Shown: positions 13,541 through 13,602 of the stretch, one piece after another
Layout: every line of letters starts with the position of its first letter
Position numbering within the stretch: position 1 is the first letter of the stretch
Origin: Bacilli bacterium
GTDB taxonomy: Bacteria; Bacillota_I; Bacilli_A; RFN20; CAG-826
NCBI GenBank assembly: GCA_017619815.1
Contig: JAFZRR010000056.1
Coordinates: forward strand, 1 to 13,602
Length of the DNA: 13,602 nucleotides
Direction: 5' to 3'
The notes under the pieces: model-generated
Told to the model about the DNA's origin: nothing
Database searches by the model: none
Seen by the model: the letters and a program-made list of their open reading frames with translations, nothing else
Program-made: the position numbers and the translations under genes

Positions 13541-13602
13541 ATGATTAAAACCATTTTTCACGGATCGTCAAAAATTATAGAAAAACCTCAGCTATTATTA
13601 GG
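13541..13602 (+). CDS. N-terminus of a DUF3990-like protein (ADP-ribosyltransferase-fold, toxin-associated), cut by window end
   Basis: Twenty codons are visible, starting MIKTIFHGSSKIIEKPQLLL. The pattern [IL][YF]HGS, a short hydrophobic run, then EKP and a Leu-rich turn is the usual opening of DUF3990 proteins, which are small ADP-ribosyltransferase-fold proteins found in toxin-antitoxin and defence neighbourhoods. The segment is too short for certainty, and the catalytic residues further on lie outside the window. The gene appears leaderless and is divergent from nrdD. A second toxin-like gene within 4 kb of the TacA/TacT-type pair would suggest an accessory neighbourhood. Confidence 0.5.
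   Translation, partial: MIKTIFHGSSKIIEKPQLLL

Noticed and set aside
1..13602. Mycoplasma-type genetic code (TGA as tryptophan)
   Set aside because: Tryptophans at conserved positions are TGG and all the genes read through without internal TGA, so the standard bacterial code fits.

Overview
The window looks like chromosomal DNA from an anaerobic, low-GC Gram-positive bacterium (Firmicutes/Tenericutes side). The evidence is AT-rich DNA, purine-rich AGGAG-type ribosome binding sites, short U-tailed hairpin terminators, secreted BspA-like leucine-rich repeat proteins and a class III (anaerobic) ribonucleotide reductase. Tryptophan is written TGG and no internal TGA is needed, so the Mycoplasma code is not in use. 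I would guess an uncultured gut-type lineage of Bacilli/Erysipelotrichia/RF39-like bacteria, but the exact taxon is inference.

Layout from left to right. (1) 2-1996 (+): the 3' two thirds of addA (helicase/nuclease for double-strand break repair), cut by the window edge. (2) 3282-2025 (-): an overlapping pair, dCMP deaminase then folD, which supply dUMP and methylene-tetrahydrofolate, the two inputs to thymidylate synthesis; folD shares a bidirectional terminator with addA. (3) 5384-3393 (-): a secreted BspA-type leucine-rich repeat protein. (4) Divergent from it, 5480-6986 (+): a radical-SAM activase of the anaerobic ribonucleotide reductase (NrdG2 type), apparently read from a leaderless mRNA, followed after one base by a seven-helix YwaF-like membrane protein. 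(5) 8948-6990 (-): a large surface protein with signal peptide, an Ig-like segment and a C-terminal membrane anchor. (6) 9119-9861 (+): a TacA/TacT-type toxin-antitoxin pair (ribbon-helix-helix antitoxin plus GNAT acetyltransferase toxin) with a readable promoter and a repeated operator. (7) 13187-9898 (-): nrdD followed by trxB in a tight operon. (8) 13188-13540: AT-rich non-coding DNA. (9) 13541-13602 (+): the start of a DUF3990-like gene (ADP-ribosyltransferase-fold, toxin-associated family), again without a ribosome binding site and with an operator-like dyad over its -10 box.

The theme is DNA precursor supply under anaerobiosis. NrdD makes dNTPs, the radical-SAM activase installs its glycyl radical, dCMP deaminase and FolD feed dTMP synthesis, and TrxB probably recycles the reductant. 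The most interesting part is the nrdD-trxB operon. NrdD carries a C-terminal fused redoxin (CPNC), and the adjacent TrxB keeps its FAD site and CAVC disulfide but has lost both NADPH signature motifs. This suggests a self-contained, possibly ferredoxin-driven electron supply to the reductase rather than formate or NADPH.
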